A DNA stretch of 64,000 nucleotides from Aradus depressus (GCA_963662175.1 OY759224.1:23011489-23075488), one strand, 5' to 3'; shown: positions 22,001 through 37,000, counted from the first letter of the stretch. Translations and numbers: made by a program. Notes: generated by a model not told the origin, from the sequence alone.

Positions 22001-25000
22001 ACGTTAAGTAATGATCCCGAGCCTGTACGATGTCAGGTACTCGTAAAAGACCCATGCCCTAGGTGAATCAAAATTTAGGGTAAGCAATATACAGGAACCC
22101 GAAAGTACAGTCAGGCACATGTTCTGCTCTGGTAGTAGGCGATATGACCTCGTAGTTGAAGCCCGGGCATGAGTCATAATAACTAACTATTTACATTAAG
22201 ATAAATTAATGTTCACAGATAAAGTTCAGGATTTCCTCTGGAAGTACTTAATGCCCGAAGGAAAGAAAGGCGAAGTAAGTTGTGGTTTATTTTCATTATT
22301 TACTTTATATTTAATTATTTTATCATTACTTATTTTATCTTTATTTATTTTATCATTACTTATTTTTTCATTACACATTTTATCTTTACAATTAGAGACC
22401 AATTCGCGAGATAGTTCTTCATTTCAATAATTATGATTAACACATTGTATCATTACAGAATTCTCATTCGAAATACTTAGAATTTTGACCAAGCTAATAA
22501 CCTATAATAAGAGTGAAGGCTTGTTTATAGAACAGAAGGTTCATACCATAAAAACAAGCAATAGGAAATATAATTAGGAATATTTTTGACTAACCTAATA
22601 ACTTACATTACAGAAGAGTGAAGGCTTGTTTATAGAGCAGAAGGTTCATATCATAAAAACAAGCAATAGGAAATGTAATTAGGAATATTTTTGACCAACC
22701 TAATAACTTACATTACAGAAGAGTGAAGGCTTGTTTATAGAGCAGAAGGTTCATACCATAAAAACAAGCAATATGAAATGTAATTAGGAATATTTTTGAC
22801 CAACCTAATAACTTACATTACAGAAGAGTGAAGGCTTGTTTATAGAGCAGAAGGCTCATACCATAAAAACAAGCAATAGGAAGTGTTATTAGGAATATTT
22901 TTGACCAACCTAATAACTTACATTACAGAAGAGTGAAGGCTTGTTTATAGAACAGAAGGTTCATACCATAAAAACAAGCAATAGGAAATATAATTAGGAA
23001 TATTTTTGACTAACCTAATAACTTACATTACAGAAGAGTGAAGGCTTGTTTATAGAGCAGAAGGTTCATATCATAAAAACAAGCAATAGGAAATGTAATT
23101 AGGAATATTTTTGACCAACCTAATAACTTACATTACAGAAGAGTGAAGGCTTGTTTATAGAGCAGAAGGTTCATACCATAAAAACAAGCAATATGAAATG
23201 TAATTAGGAATATTTTTGACCAACCTAATAACTTACATTACAGAAGAGTGAAGGCTTGTTTATAGAGCAGAAGGCTCATACCATAAAAACAAGCAGTAGG
23301 AAGTGTTATTAGGAATATTTTTGACCAACCTAATAACTTACATTACAGAAGAGTGAAGGCTTGTTTATAGAGCAGAAGGCTCATACCATAAAAACAAGCA
23401 ATATGAAATGTAATTAGGAATATTTTTGACCAACAGAATAACTTATATTACAGAAGAGTGAAGGCTTGTTTATAGAGCAGAAGGTTCATACCATAAAAAC
23501 AAGCAATAGGAAGTGTTATTAGGAATATTTTTGACCAACCTAATAACTTACATTACAGAAGAGTGAAGGCTTGTTTATAGAGCAGAAGGCTCATACCATA
23601 AAAACAAGCAATATGAAATGTAATTAGGAATATTTTTGACCAACAGAATAACTTATATTACAGAAGAGTGAAGGCTTGTTTATAGAGCAGAAGGCTCATA
23701 CCATAAAAACAAGCAATAGGAAGTGTTATTAGGAATATTTTTGACCAACCTAATAACTTACATTACAGAAGAGTGAAGGCTTGTTTATAGAGCAGAAGGT
23801 TCATACCATAAAAACAAGCAATATGAAATGTAATTAGGAATATTTTTGACCAACCTAATAACTTACATTACAGAAGAGTGAAGGCTTGTTTATAGAGCAG
23901 AAGGCTCATACCATAAAAACAAGCAATATGAAATGTAATTAGGAATATTTTTGACCAACAGAATAACTTATATTACAGAAGAGTGAAGGCTTGTTTATAG
24001 AGGAGAAGGTTCATACCATAAAAGCAAGCAATAGGAAATACCTATGAGAACGGTTCTCAATCAGCAATGTGGTGTAATGCCGAAACCGGTAGTTTATATT
24101 CCAAACCCTTCCTTACCTACCTGATGTACCTATAAGAACGGTCCTCATTCAGCAATGTGGTATAATGCCGAAACCGGTAGTTTATATTCCAAACCCTTCC
24201 TTACCTATCTGATGTACCTATAAGAACGGTTCTCATTCAGCAATGTGGTGTAATGCCGAAACCGCTAGTTTATATTCCAAACCCTTCCTTACCTACCTGA
24301 TGTACCTATAAGAACGGTTCTCAATCAGCAATGTGGTGTAATGCCGAAACCGGTAGTTTATATTCCAAACCCTTCCTTACCCACCTGATGTACCTATAAG
24401 AACGGTTCTCATTCAGCAATGTGGTGTAATGCCGAAACCGGTAGTTTATATTCCAAACCCTTCCTTACCGACCTGATGTACCTATAAGAACAGTTCTCAA
24501 TCAGCAAGGTGGTGTAATGCCGAAACCGGTAGTTTATATTCCAAACCCTTCCTTACCTACCTGATGTACCTATAAGAACGGTTCTCCATCAGCAATGTGC
24601 TGTAATGCCGAAACCGGTAGTTTATATTCCAAACCCTTCCTTACCTACCGGATGTACCTATAAGAACGGTTCTCATCCAACAATGTGGTATAATGCCGAA
24701 ACCGGTAGTTTATATTCCAAACCCTTCCTTACCTACATGATGTACCTATAAGAACGGTTCTCATTCAGCAATGTGGTGTAATGCCGAAACCGGTAGTTTA
24801 TAATTAAATGTTTGGTGGAAAAGACAATATTTCAAATAGTAGTTTGGCTCATTTATCCAAAAGATTTTATGATACAGTGAAGAGAGGGATATAGATATTA
24901 TTTCTATATACAGAAAAATTTTACTGATATAATTTTTAAATGTATTTTCAGGAATTTTTGATTTGTTATTTTGAAGGCATGAAACTTGTAAGTATAATAA

Positions 25001-28000
25001 TGTTTTTTCATAATATTTATTTCATAATTGTTGGATATCACTAAATTAATATCTCGGCTTATTATATTAGTACTCTATAACTCTAACTGTATTATACAAT
25101 ACTTATATAATAATACATATATTAACTGCATTGAGAACGCCGCTAGCTCAGTGGTATGGGTGCTTGCTTACTGAGCTTGAGATTGGGGATTGAAACCCGG
25201 CGGAAGCCCCAGATTTTTTATCTGGGAGTTGTCGTCAGGACTCTGCTATCTAAGACTCATATTGGCAGGTGTACCGCAGGGTTCTCTCTTAATTCCTAGA
25301 CAAGCCCACTTTTATCCACTAAAAGACAGCTATATATGCCAATGACACCCCCATCTTAGATGCTGCTGAACTTCACATCCATGCTTCATTTACTCTACAC
25401 TATCTCACACAAATCGAAAACTGGTGCAACACATGGAAAATAAAAGTTAATACAGATAAATCACAGCACATCACTTTTACACTTCGACGAGAAACATGCC
25501 CCCCCCCCCCCCCCCTTTTTTATTTACGATAAGCCCCTCCCTCTAACTAATACTGTTCGAAACCTCGGACTGACATTTACCGAAGACTGAGATGGAACCC
25601 TCACACGCGTCTCATACGAAAGACGATGGAACGTCGACTCAAAATACTTTACGGACTTCTAAATAGACGATCAAAATTATACATGACATAAAAAAGAAAC
25701 TGTTACAGTACACTTACTGAGACTGTTATGGACATACTTTGCCACCTTGAATAATATTCGTTGTTTATATTTTTAATAAATAATATAAAAATAATAATAC
25801 TTTTCAACATTATTTTCCTTTATTTTTATTATCTCTCTTGCTCCCCATTCATACAAATTCTCTTTCCATTTCTTTTTATTTACATTATTAATTTTTTTTT
25901 GTCCTATTAATCAAGATAAATTTTTGTTCCGAGGTCCTACCACTGGGTGGCCTTCCTCTCACACTCCACCATATCTACATGTACATCATAGATGCTGTTT
26001 GTTGCATCCAGCTACAGTTGTACTTTAATATATAAAAAGAAGACATAAATAATGTATTAATAATAATTAGATAAGAAGGCTTAATTAAGATTAATTATTT
26101 ATCTGAAGTGATCTAATTGTATTCATTTTTTTTGATATAGGTGGTAGACAAAAAATTCGATTGGGATTCAATCAAGAAACATAGTCATGAGATGATCATA
26201 ACTACAGAAGAACAGAGAAACCAAATGGAGGAGACTTGCAAAACACTCAGTACTGAGGAAATATTGAAAATAGGGAGATGTGCCCTGGATAAAATGAGGA
26301 TGGGTAAGAATTAATATTTAAAACAATAATATAACAAAATACTTATTAATTATAATAAATGGACTAAAATTGAATAACTTATTGTGAATGTTGGAATAAA
26401 AAATTCATCGACAATGTACTTCCCCAGGTTTATATAAACAATGTTAACAACAGCTAATATAATAACTAATTATAATATATATATATTAGAATTGAGAGCG
26501 CCTCCATAGCCTTCCAAGTCAATGGTAGTCCTATGGGAAAATTCCATTCAGCTCATATTTTTTTATTCTATTCTCACATATATTATTATAGATTTATGTA
26601 AACACTTCGTTTTTATTTTTTTGTGAATACAGACCTGGCGGAGCAGGTAAAACGTCATATCGAGGAGGATATGGAAATTGCAGCAAATTGCAATTCAGAA
26701 AAAGAAATGTCTAAAGGTAATAATTTACACTCAATATTAATAATAATTTATAAGGAATAGTATATATGTATAACTGAAAATATACAGTATATTATATACT
26801 GCGGCATGCAGTGATTTGTAGAAAATTGATGAATTATTTATACTAATTATTTTATTTTGCTAAAAAATGACTTTGTAAGGTTGTTTTTTAGCACAATAGG
26901 TCAATAGGTTTTTAGCAGGTACATCTTACCACGCAAAAGGTAGGGTATTCGATTTTTCTTCCTAAAAAAAATAGACTCCGTGGCCGAAAACCACGACATT
27001 TTTGTACTTTTTTGGTATTTTTTCAAATATCCCTGCACGGGTTGGCTTTAGAGCTTTGGTAACTCTATCAATCTTGAGTGGACAAAATTGTGAACATTTT
27101 CTACTATTAACCAAACCCAATAATAAGCACGCTCCAGTGCCAGGAAAATGGGACAGTTTTTCAAACTTGGAGTAAAGAACACAAAACTCAGTTTTCTAAC
27201 ACCATTATTAAAATATCTAGCAATATTTGAGTGATACGTCATATTATGTATATCACAATATAGTAAAGATATATATATATTGTAACCCTCTCCTCCTTGT
27301 GTGAGTGCAAATCATGTAATTAATAAAAATAAAATACAATTAAGATCGAAAAATTATTAAAATTGAAAATTATCAAAATCGCGACTTTAATAAAAACAAT
27401 GCCTGGATAGCTGAAAGCACTCCCACGGGAAGAACGGGTACAAGTTCCTAACGGGTAGTTGACATCAGTAATCACCAATAATTAATTACTGCTCTCAACC
27501 AGAAGAAGCATGAGGGGGGGGGGGGGGGGGAATGAAATGAATCAAACCTATAACTTTAACATATTTATTTTAATGAGAACATATTTACAAAACAACAATT
27601 GAATATATATATAATTTGGCCGTGTGTCTGAAGGACTGAATTATAACTTAATTACGAGGTACCTCGATATGATATCCATGGCGAATGACGGCGTGATCAC
27701 CCTTTCTGGACTTCCCGTAGAAATCATCTACTCACATAGTCCCTGAAGATCTGCGTAGTTTCGAGGGCACACCAGAAGTTACACCCCCACTGACTTTGCA
27801 CCGTCCAAAATCAAAGTGTGTCTCTCCGACTAATTCACATATTCAAACAGATATTAAAACAGAGAAGATACGTGGAGCTCGACTGAGATATGGACACAGA
27901 GAAAGTACTTTCACATATTCAAACTGATATTAAAACAGAGAAGATACGTGGAGCTCGACTGAGATATGGACACAGAGAAAGTACTTTCACATATTCAAAC

Positions 28001-31000
28001 TGATATTACTTATAGAAAAGATACGTGGTGATCACCCAAGACATGAACGAGGAAATAGTACTTTCACATACTGAAACTAGGCTTTACAAAGAGAGGAACG
28101 TGGTGATCGGTCGGGACATGAACACAGAGAGTGAATCAATTCACTTATTCAAACTAAACTTTACAAAGAAAGGAACGTGGTAATCCACCAAGACATGAGC
28201 GAAGACTGTGCCAAAACGGGGAGTGACTTCCGTGCCTCATCGTGGTGTGGGAACGGATCCCGAGGTCTGATTGGTTGTCGGACTCCGCCCATTTTATTTC
28301 CAGCCAATCGCATATTACCAATTAACATCTGCCTCTAGTTGTGTGAAAACCTGCAGTAAAAAAAAACCCTTACTGCTTATTCATTATACACCGGATGTAG
28401 ACAATTATCTTGGCTTCCTTTCCATTGTGTCTCCATTATTCTTTGTTTTCGCTCCCAGCGATCGCGATTCTCTCGCAGGCATCATTGGTTCCGAGCATGC
28501 TCTTCCAAATACAATTCTCTTTCATTCAATACCCCACAACCCATACTTTGCACCTAGCGATCGCGATCCTCTCGCAGACATCGCTAGTTCTGAGCCTTAT
28601 AATAACGATCAATATTGTCTATAGGGTAGACATGCTACAATATATGTATATTTTAGCATGCCTACCCCCATGGACAATTATTGTCATTAATATACAGCAA
28701 GGACCAGTGACACTACGAGCGAATCGAGGCCACTTGGAGCTGATTTAAAGAGGATTTTATTTAGAAGAATATGCTCGGAACTAGCGATGCCTGGGAAAGA
28801 ATCGAGATCGCTAGGAGCGAAAACAAGAGCGAATTGTGGGTTGTTTGGAGTTAAATTGGAGATAATTTCATTTAGAAGAACATGCTCGGAACTAGCGATG
28901 CCTGCGAGTGAATCGCGATCGCTAGGAGCGAAACAAGAGCGAATTGTGGGTTGTTTGGAGTTAAATTGAAGATAATTTCATTTAGAAGAACATGCTCGGA
29001 ACTAGCGATGCCTGCGAGAGAATCGCGATCGCTAGGAGCGAAAACAAGGACAAAGGATCTAGAGGAAAGGAAGGAAGCAAGATAATTGTTTATTTCCGGA
29101 GTTGCATGAACGACCAAGAAGGGGTGAGCTCCCCTATTCATGGAAGAGGCTTACGCAACCGGTGATCGGTGATTGGCTGGAAGTAAATTAGGCGGGAACA
29201 AACAGCCAATAAGGTGTCGGGATCAATCCCCCACCACCAGGAAAATCAAGAAACCACCCTCCTCAGACTTCGGTCTACATTGAGAGTTGGGGCCGCACAG
29301 TTCTCGTCAGTTAGATCTTTCTTTTAGATTTTATAGTTCAATTTTAAATATGTGAATTCAAGCCCCTTTGCATGCTTGGGCCGTTCAGGCCACTCGAACT
29401 AGTCAGTGAATTATAGTGTATTTCGGACGGTGTAAAGCCAGTGAAAGATGTAACTTTTAATGATCCTCGAAACCAGACAGATCGTCAATGACTTTAAAAT
29501 ATGTGATTGGATGATTTCTGCGGGATGTCCAGATAAGTATGATCACACCGTCATCGCCAGGAATATCATTTTCGAGGTACCTCTTAGTTAAGTTATAATT
29601 AAGTCCTTCAGACATACGGCCAATTATATATATTAAATAGTTTTTTTGTAAATATGATCTGTTCCCATTTAAGATATGGTCTTTTTAAAATAAATATGTT
29701 ACAGTTCTAAGTTTGATTCATTCCATTTCCCCCCACTCATGCTTCTTCTAGTTGACAACAGTAATTAATTATTATTAACTACTGGTGACAACTACACATT
29801 AGGAACTTGTAACCGTTCTTCCCATGAGGAGTGTACTCAGCTATCCAAGGCATTTTTCATTTAAAGTCGCGATTTTAATAATTTTCGATTTTAAGAATTT
29901 TTCGATTTAAATTTATATTTTATTAATTAAAAATTTCACACACACACTCTCTCAAGAAGGGGAAAGGTGGTTACAATATATAATGTTATTGAGCTGAGTT
30001 TACGAAGCTCTTTTTTAGGCGACTCATGAATTTCATTGTACTCGTACTCCTCCTTTACCGATCACATTGAAATTTGCCACGATGGTAGTGGACACGGTGA
30101 TGATGGTTTACTACTAAAAAAACCTGAAATCGAACATACCACGGAGGAATAATCACCGAAAAACGAAATCCCCATTGAAATCAATTGAGAGACAAAATTC
30201 TCGCGCAAAATAGAATTTTTCAATTTCAAATGTAAAAATCCGGGCGAAGCCCTTTTCGGTTTACCATCGGACACCACTTTTTCTGAGCCATTTTTTTCAG
30301 TGTTCTTCTAACGTACAAACTTTGATTTTTTTTCGATAAAAATATTTACAGCTGTTGTTGTTTACAAAAAGGCTAGCAAAAATCCATTGAATTCAATTGA
30401 AATCTATTTAAAGTATTAATATGTTCTTAAAGAACATACGAGGTGAGAAGTAACGGATAATTATTAAAACATTAACTGAGTTTTTTAAACAGATATCCTG
30501 ACTCAGCTCAGTTTTTGCAAACAGCAGAATGTTATGCACACCTTGCTATATATACGTGTTAAGAATAATATTTGCATTGATAATAAATAACTACCTACCT
30601 ATTTATTATCAATGATATTTGTTCAGACATGTAGAAGATAAAAAAAATGAATATTAAACATTTATATTTAAAAAAAGTTTATATGCTAAAACTGACAGAT
30701 GTTGTGTCATCCATTTCTGCATCGATTTGTTCGAGTGTGGCCATCGTTTCATCTTCTTCATCCTCTAAATCATGAGGCAGTGGAACCACATTTGTACATG
30801 CGAGGCTGCTGCAGTGCTTACAAATTTTTGAACACTTCAACCCTTTTTGCTGGAGCAAGAAAGAACTTTGAGTTGCAACTTAGGTGCTGGATCTCTGGTC
30901 ATTGCAACAGTCTCCAGACCATTATAATATTTTCCAAGTCCTGTCATCAGAACAAGCTGATCTATGTCTTCTCCAATAATTACTACTCCGTCTACCCTGT

Positions 31001-34000
31001 TTTTCAGCAGGTACATGCACCAGTGCAACTCTTTTTGCAGTCATTGCAGCAGGCTCCAGGCGTACCCACCCCCATTCTTCTGGGTTCTTTACGTTCCCTA
31101 AACAAGTTCGTACTTGGTGATAGCACCGAGGTGAATGTTGGCGCGCAGCATCTTGTGTCAGTGGTAGCCTGAAGACATTGAATTTGCTCTTTGTGACAGA
31201 CTTTATAAATAGCTGGTACCTCAATGTGTCGAGCGATTGGTCAGTCTTCATTTCACGACTTTACAAATCCAAAAAAAACTTTTTCCTGCAGTAGCTATTT
31301 CTTCACTGGTGGCTTCTGGCTTTGGAATCACTTCAACAACTTCCTTCATTTGTGGAATCTTCTCCATAGCAGTGCAAAATTTCATCTTTCCTGGACCAAA
31401 CTGACAGGAAGTTGTATCGCACCCAGTAAAGGCATGGAAGATAAGAATATTTCCAGCGTCATACTTGAATGATATAGTTGAGAACAACTTATCTCCTGCA
31501 CATCCTCTCCCAGATTTGCGGAGAGATATGTTGTCATGAGATTCCTGAGTCCTGTCATCAGATCAAGCAGATCTATGTCTTATCCAATAATTACTACGCC
31601 GTGGAATTCCTGTGACTGAGATGGCAACGGTCACTACTAAAACGTTAGCATCCTCATCTACTTGTTGTACATGAATGCCACACTGTTCAGCTGATAGCAC
31701 TGCTCAAAAGCGAATTCGAACAGTGTGGCATTCAAGCACAACAAGCAGAAGAGGATGCTGACGTTTTAGTAGTAACCGTTGCCATCTCAGTCACAGGAAT
31801 TCGACGGCGTAGTAATTATCGGATAAGACATAGATCTGCTTGTTAGGATGACAGAACTTGGAAAATACCATAATGGTCTGGAGCCTGTTGCAATGACCAG
31901 AGATCCAGCACCTGAGTCTCTACTCAAAGTTCTTTCTTCCTCCAGCAAAAAGGGTTGCACTGCCGAAAAGCAGGGTTGATGTGTTGAAACATTTGTAAGC
32001 ACTGCAGCAGCCTCGCATGTACAAATGTGGTTCAACTGCCTCATCATATAGAGGATGAAGAAGACAATACGATGGCCACGGATCAAATCGATGAAAAAGG
32101 GGATGACACAACATCTCCTCCAATCCAGGATGATGCGGATTATATCGTCCCCAATACTACCGAACATGGAGATCCGCCTCAATCTTCAAAACGGAGGAAA
32201 ACAATGATGTAAATTTCTTTCATTTATCAATAATTTAATTTCTGTCAGTTTTGGTATTTAAACGGTTGCTATATGAGCTCAAGGTCGCAGGTTCAAGACC
32301 CGGCCGAAGCCCTTTGTTTGTTTTATCTGGGAGGTAAAAGAAAATTAAACACGCCGTCCTTCGGATGGGACGTTAAGCAATGGTCCCCTACCCTAGGTGA
32401 ATAAAAAGTATGGATAGGCAAAATATTGTGTAAAAACATTCATTGCCACAAAGGTTGTATTCTTTAGTGCAATAAAAAATTTATCTACCATATAGATATA
32501 AAATCTATAATTGATGCATTTGTTATTCTCAGAGGATATTGAGAGATTCGTAAATACGTGGCAAATTCCGGAGCATAAAAATAAAAAAGTAAGTTTTGGT
32601 TTATTTTTAATTACTTTGTCCAATTTTCAAAATATATTATACCACCTCTCCTTCCTGCGTGAGTGCATTTTTTACGTAATTAGTAAATATAAAATTAAAT
32701 CGGAAAAATTATTAAAATTGAGTATTTTTACATCGCGACTTTAATAAAAAACAATACCTGGATAGCCAAATGCACTCCCACGAGAAGGACGGGTACAAGT
32801 TCCTAACTGTAAGTTGACATCAGTAATCAACAATAATTAATTACTGCTGTCAACCAGAAGAAGAATGGGAAGGGGGAAATAGAATGGACAACTCAAACCC
32901 TAGAACAGTAACATATTTATTTTAGAAGAAAGTATAATATTTATAAAAGAAAAAACAATTGAATATAAATTGGCCATATGTCTGAAGGACTTTCTACCTT
33001 AATTACGAGGTACCTCGATACTGATCCCTGGAGGTGGCGATGTGATCATCCTTGATGTACATCCCTCAGACCCCATCTACTGTGAAGATTAAAAAAGGGG
33101 GCCTTCACTACTTGTGAAGAATAAAAAAGACTGTATTTGTAAATAATATAATTTAAGAGAATGTTAGGTGAATAATAAGAATGACTGTCTTTACTTTAAT
33201 TTAAGGTATGGTGCTTCACTCACCAAACCGGGATCTTAACTTAATGGTACTTGATAATTCTAGGGGGTTTCAATAATAACACCAATTAGGCTGTTGAATA
33301 ACTTCTTAGAAAATGTATTTTAAATGTCAGAACTCATGACAGATAATAAGATATGACAAGAACAGTTTAACACTTGGAAACATAAACAATAGGAATTCGA
33401 CTTACGTCCAGAAGTAGAGAGAGAGCAGTCCACACGTCTGACCAGGTTCCAGAATCTGACCACAACGCATCTCCTCATCGGTATTTAACCTTTGAGGAGC
33501 GGAAGTGTTTACCTTGGTCAAGATCAAATATCCTGTTTACGGGTCAACACTCTCGATGTCACAATCGCGGTTCCTTGGCCGAGCCAATCTCAATAAACGG
33601 AAAACAAAGATTTGTTTTTCCTGAACTCTTTCGAGTTTTCTGACAAAGTCCCCTTCACCGCCTTCTCACATACTTCCCCCTGCAATCCAGAAGTCACGCC
33701 CTCGTGACGAGACACAACCGGGAGGAGCTGCCAATCTGCAAAGCGCTGCATACAAAGTTGATGGGATGTTGTTGTTATTTCTAGAAGTTCGTCTGTAGAG
33801 TTCTCGTAGTTTCTCCTCTCTCTTTCTCTGACTAAAGTAAACTCCTAAAGTCCTGATTCCAAGTGTTAAATTCATGTTTAGTACAGATAAATATATAAAT
33901 ATAAAGTACAACATATATCGACTACTTTCTGAGAAAAAGAAAATGTAAACTTCAATTTTCATTAACAAAACAAAATTATACTTAAAACTTATCAACAAAA

Positions 34001-37000
34001 TCAAAAATAAATGAGTTAACATAACAAGCAAACTTAATAATGTATATACTGTAAAAGATTTAGTAATATGCGAAAACAATGTTTATATGTATATTCTTTT
34101 TTTTTTTTTCAAATGACGTAAATACCAATATATATGTATACAATTTAAAATAAATGAATATTACTAAACAAGTCTATTTGCAATAACATAAAAAATCAAA
34201 ATAGATTGGAAACATATTCCCTTTTTTTTTCCAAACGACGTAACAACCAATATGTATGTATACAATTAAAATAAAAAAAGAAATAAGTTTATAAAAAAAA
34301 ATCAAAAATAGATTGGAAACACATTCCTTTTTTTTTTTTTTTCCAAACGACGTAACAACCAATATGTATGTATACAATTAAAATAAAAAAATAAATAAGT
34401 TTATAAAAAAAAAATCAAAATAGATTGGAAACACATTCCCTTTTTTTTTTTGAGATTCTCGCTATAAAATAGTTATAGGTTTAAAATAATTATACTCCTC
34501 TATGGGACCAAATAAAAAAAATTATTGAATACAACAGAAATGTTTTTATAAACACTTCGAAAAATTCACTTAACGAATCACAAAACAAATCAAAACAAAA
34601 ACAAAATATATAGGAGAGAACAATGGACTCTTCTTCCAATATTTACTAATAACAATAAAAAAAATTGAACACAATCAATTATTTAATAAACTATTATTTT
34701 GTATTCCTATGCAGTCTGCATAATGTTGCTAACGAACAACTAAGACTCTAAATAAATTATTGACAGAAAGAAAAGAGAAAAAAAAAAACAATATCTATAA
34801 TAAAGTTAACCTATTGACTAAACTCCGTTCCATGAGCTATGGGCTGTGTAATGTATTTATTCAACTAAAGTTACACAGAGGCCCTTCTAGGGGCTAAAAT
34901 CATTATTGTATTTTCTTTTTGTCTTGTAGATTTAAAATATCTGGCTACCAACATTTCAAAAAATATATATAGAAGCAATAAAGACAATGTATGTTACCTG
35001 TATATAGCTCATGGAAGGAAGTGATCAAATTCTGGACCTGCCTTTCTCAAGAAAGCGCTAGTCTTCACTCCCTCCACTCTGTTTATGTTTCCATTCAATC
35101 TGTTCCTGTTTCTGTTTTCACACTTTTGTTATTGTAAACTGCATCCTATCTCAACAATATCCTTGACAAACCCAAAACACGGATGTGTCCAGTCAATGAA
35201 CTCCAAAATTATTTCTAAATTTCTTATCTCTAACGTGGATTTTGCCTATAATCTCCCTTAATTGAGCTTAAATATCGCAATTATCTCCCAAAAATCTCCC
35301 TAAATTGCGTCTTATTCTTTATCTCTTTTTTTTCTCTTAATACAAATATCTCTCTTAATGTGCGCTTAAATGCCGCATTTGTCTCCCATAAATCTCCCTA
35401 AATTGCGTCTTATTCTTTATCTCTTTTTTTTTTGTTTTAATATAAGTATCTCCCTTAATTGTGCTAAAATATCGCAATTATCTCCCAAAAATCTCCCTAA
35501 ATTGCGTCTTATTCTTTATCTCTCTTTTTTTTTGTTTTAATATAAGTATCTCCCTTAATTGTGCTAAACTCTTTATCTCTCTTTTTTTTTTTCAAATAAC
35601 TTCCTTTTTATTTTATTTTTTTTTTTTAAAGGCTCCGTGAACAGGCGACCGCGTTTTCAAAATTAACCGGTGCTTTATCTAACACGAAACCTCAGCTTCT
35701 CGAATTACACTCTTTATATTTTCACCGCACGACTTTTTACGCTAAATTCCTTTATCTCTCTTTTTTTTTCAAATAATTTCCCTTCTTTTTTTTTTTTAAG
35801 GCTCCGTGAACAGGCGACCGCGTTTTCAAACTCAACCGGTGCTTTATCTAACACGAAGCCTCAGCTTCTCTAATTACTCTCTTTTACTTTTTATATTTTC
35901 CACCGCGCGACGTTTTGCGCTAAATTCCTTGTTCTACCAATTACTTAACATTTGCGCATAGTATATATATCTTCCAAAAAAAAAATTCTCCCATAATTGT
36001 GCTTAAATATCTCTATCATCTCTCTCAAAAATCTCCTTAAATTGCGTCTTATTGTTTATCTCCTTTTTTTTTTCTCTTAATACAAGTATCTCTCTTAATT
36101 TGCGCTTAAATGTCGCATTTGTCTCCCATAAATCTCCCTAAATTGCGTCTACTTCTTTATCTCCTTTTTTTTTCAAATAATTTCCCTTCTTTTTTTTTTT
36201 TTTTTTTAAGGCTCCGTGAACAGGCGACCGCGTTTTCAAACTCAACCGGTGCTTTATCTAACACGAAGCCTAAGCTTCTCTAATTACTCTCTTTTACTTT
36301 TTATATTTTCCACCGCGCGACGTTTTGCGCTAAATTCCTTGTTCTACCAATTACTTAACATTTGCGCATAGTATATATATCTTCCAAAAAAAAATTCTCC
36401 CATAATTGCGCTTAAATATCTCTATCATCTCTCTCAAAAATCTCCTTAAATTGCGCACAATATTTATATTTATCATTAAAATCTCCCTTAATTTGCGCTC
36501 AATATATATATCCCATATTCACTTTTATTCTCTTTGACGCGTAATTATCTACCTCTTTTATTTTATTTATTATTTTTTTTTTTTTTTAATATTTTCTTTC
36601 TATAGCACAATGTTTGAAATCTTTCCTTTTTCCCTTTTCAATCAAGAAGGTCATATCAGAGGACAAGGAGGAAGGGTTCTCCTTGGCGCTGTATGCCTCT
36701 TATCCTAACGTGTGCCCCTTCATGTACACACGGTAGTTCGAAAAAGAGAGAAAGGATAGATACATGGGCTACTTTACTTTAATTTAAACGTTATCTGTGG
36801 TAGTATTTCTTCATCCTTTTTATATGAAAAACATCGTCCACTAACTTCCCAGCTTTATAAACCTGAATAACATAATTCAACTTGTTTAGGCGCTTCTGGA
36901 CAACAAAAGGTCCCTTATATTTCGGCTGTAATTTTCTTGATTTACTCGGATCAAAACAAAATTCTCTTAATAGAACTAGATCGCCCTCTTTAAATTCCAC

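Noticed and set aside
22440..24030. CRISPR-like regular repeats
   Set aside because: Units are contiguous with no unique spacers, the DNA is insect, and no cas genes are present. The same applies to the arrays at 18590, 24041, 50500 and 52420.
30699..31172. 157-codon plus-strand ORF
   Set aside because: Antisense to the PIN-like remnant, whose minus-strand motifs are recognisable.
33666..34079. 137-codon minus-strand ORF as a Gypsy-2 env gene
   Set aside because: Hydrophobic N-terminal part comes from AT-rich repeats. No signal-peptide, cleavage-site or fusion-protein pattern is visible, and it runs into the polypurine tract.
35200..36580. Coding gene in the pyrimidine-rich region (frame 35670-35873)
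   Set aside because: Tandem low-complexity DNA with no conserved motif.
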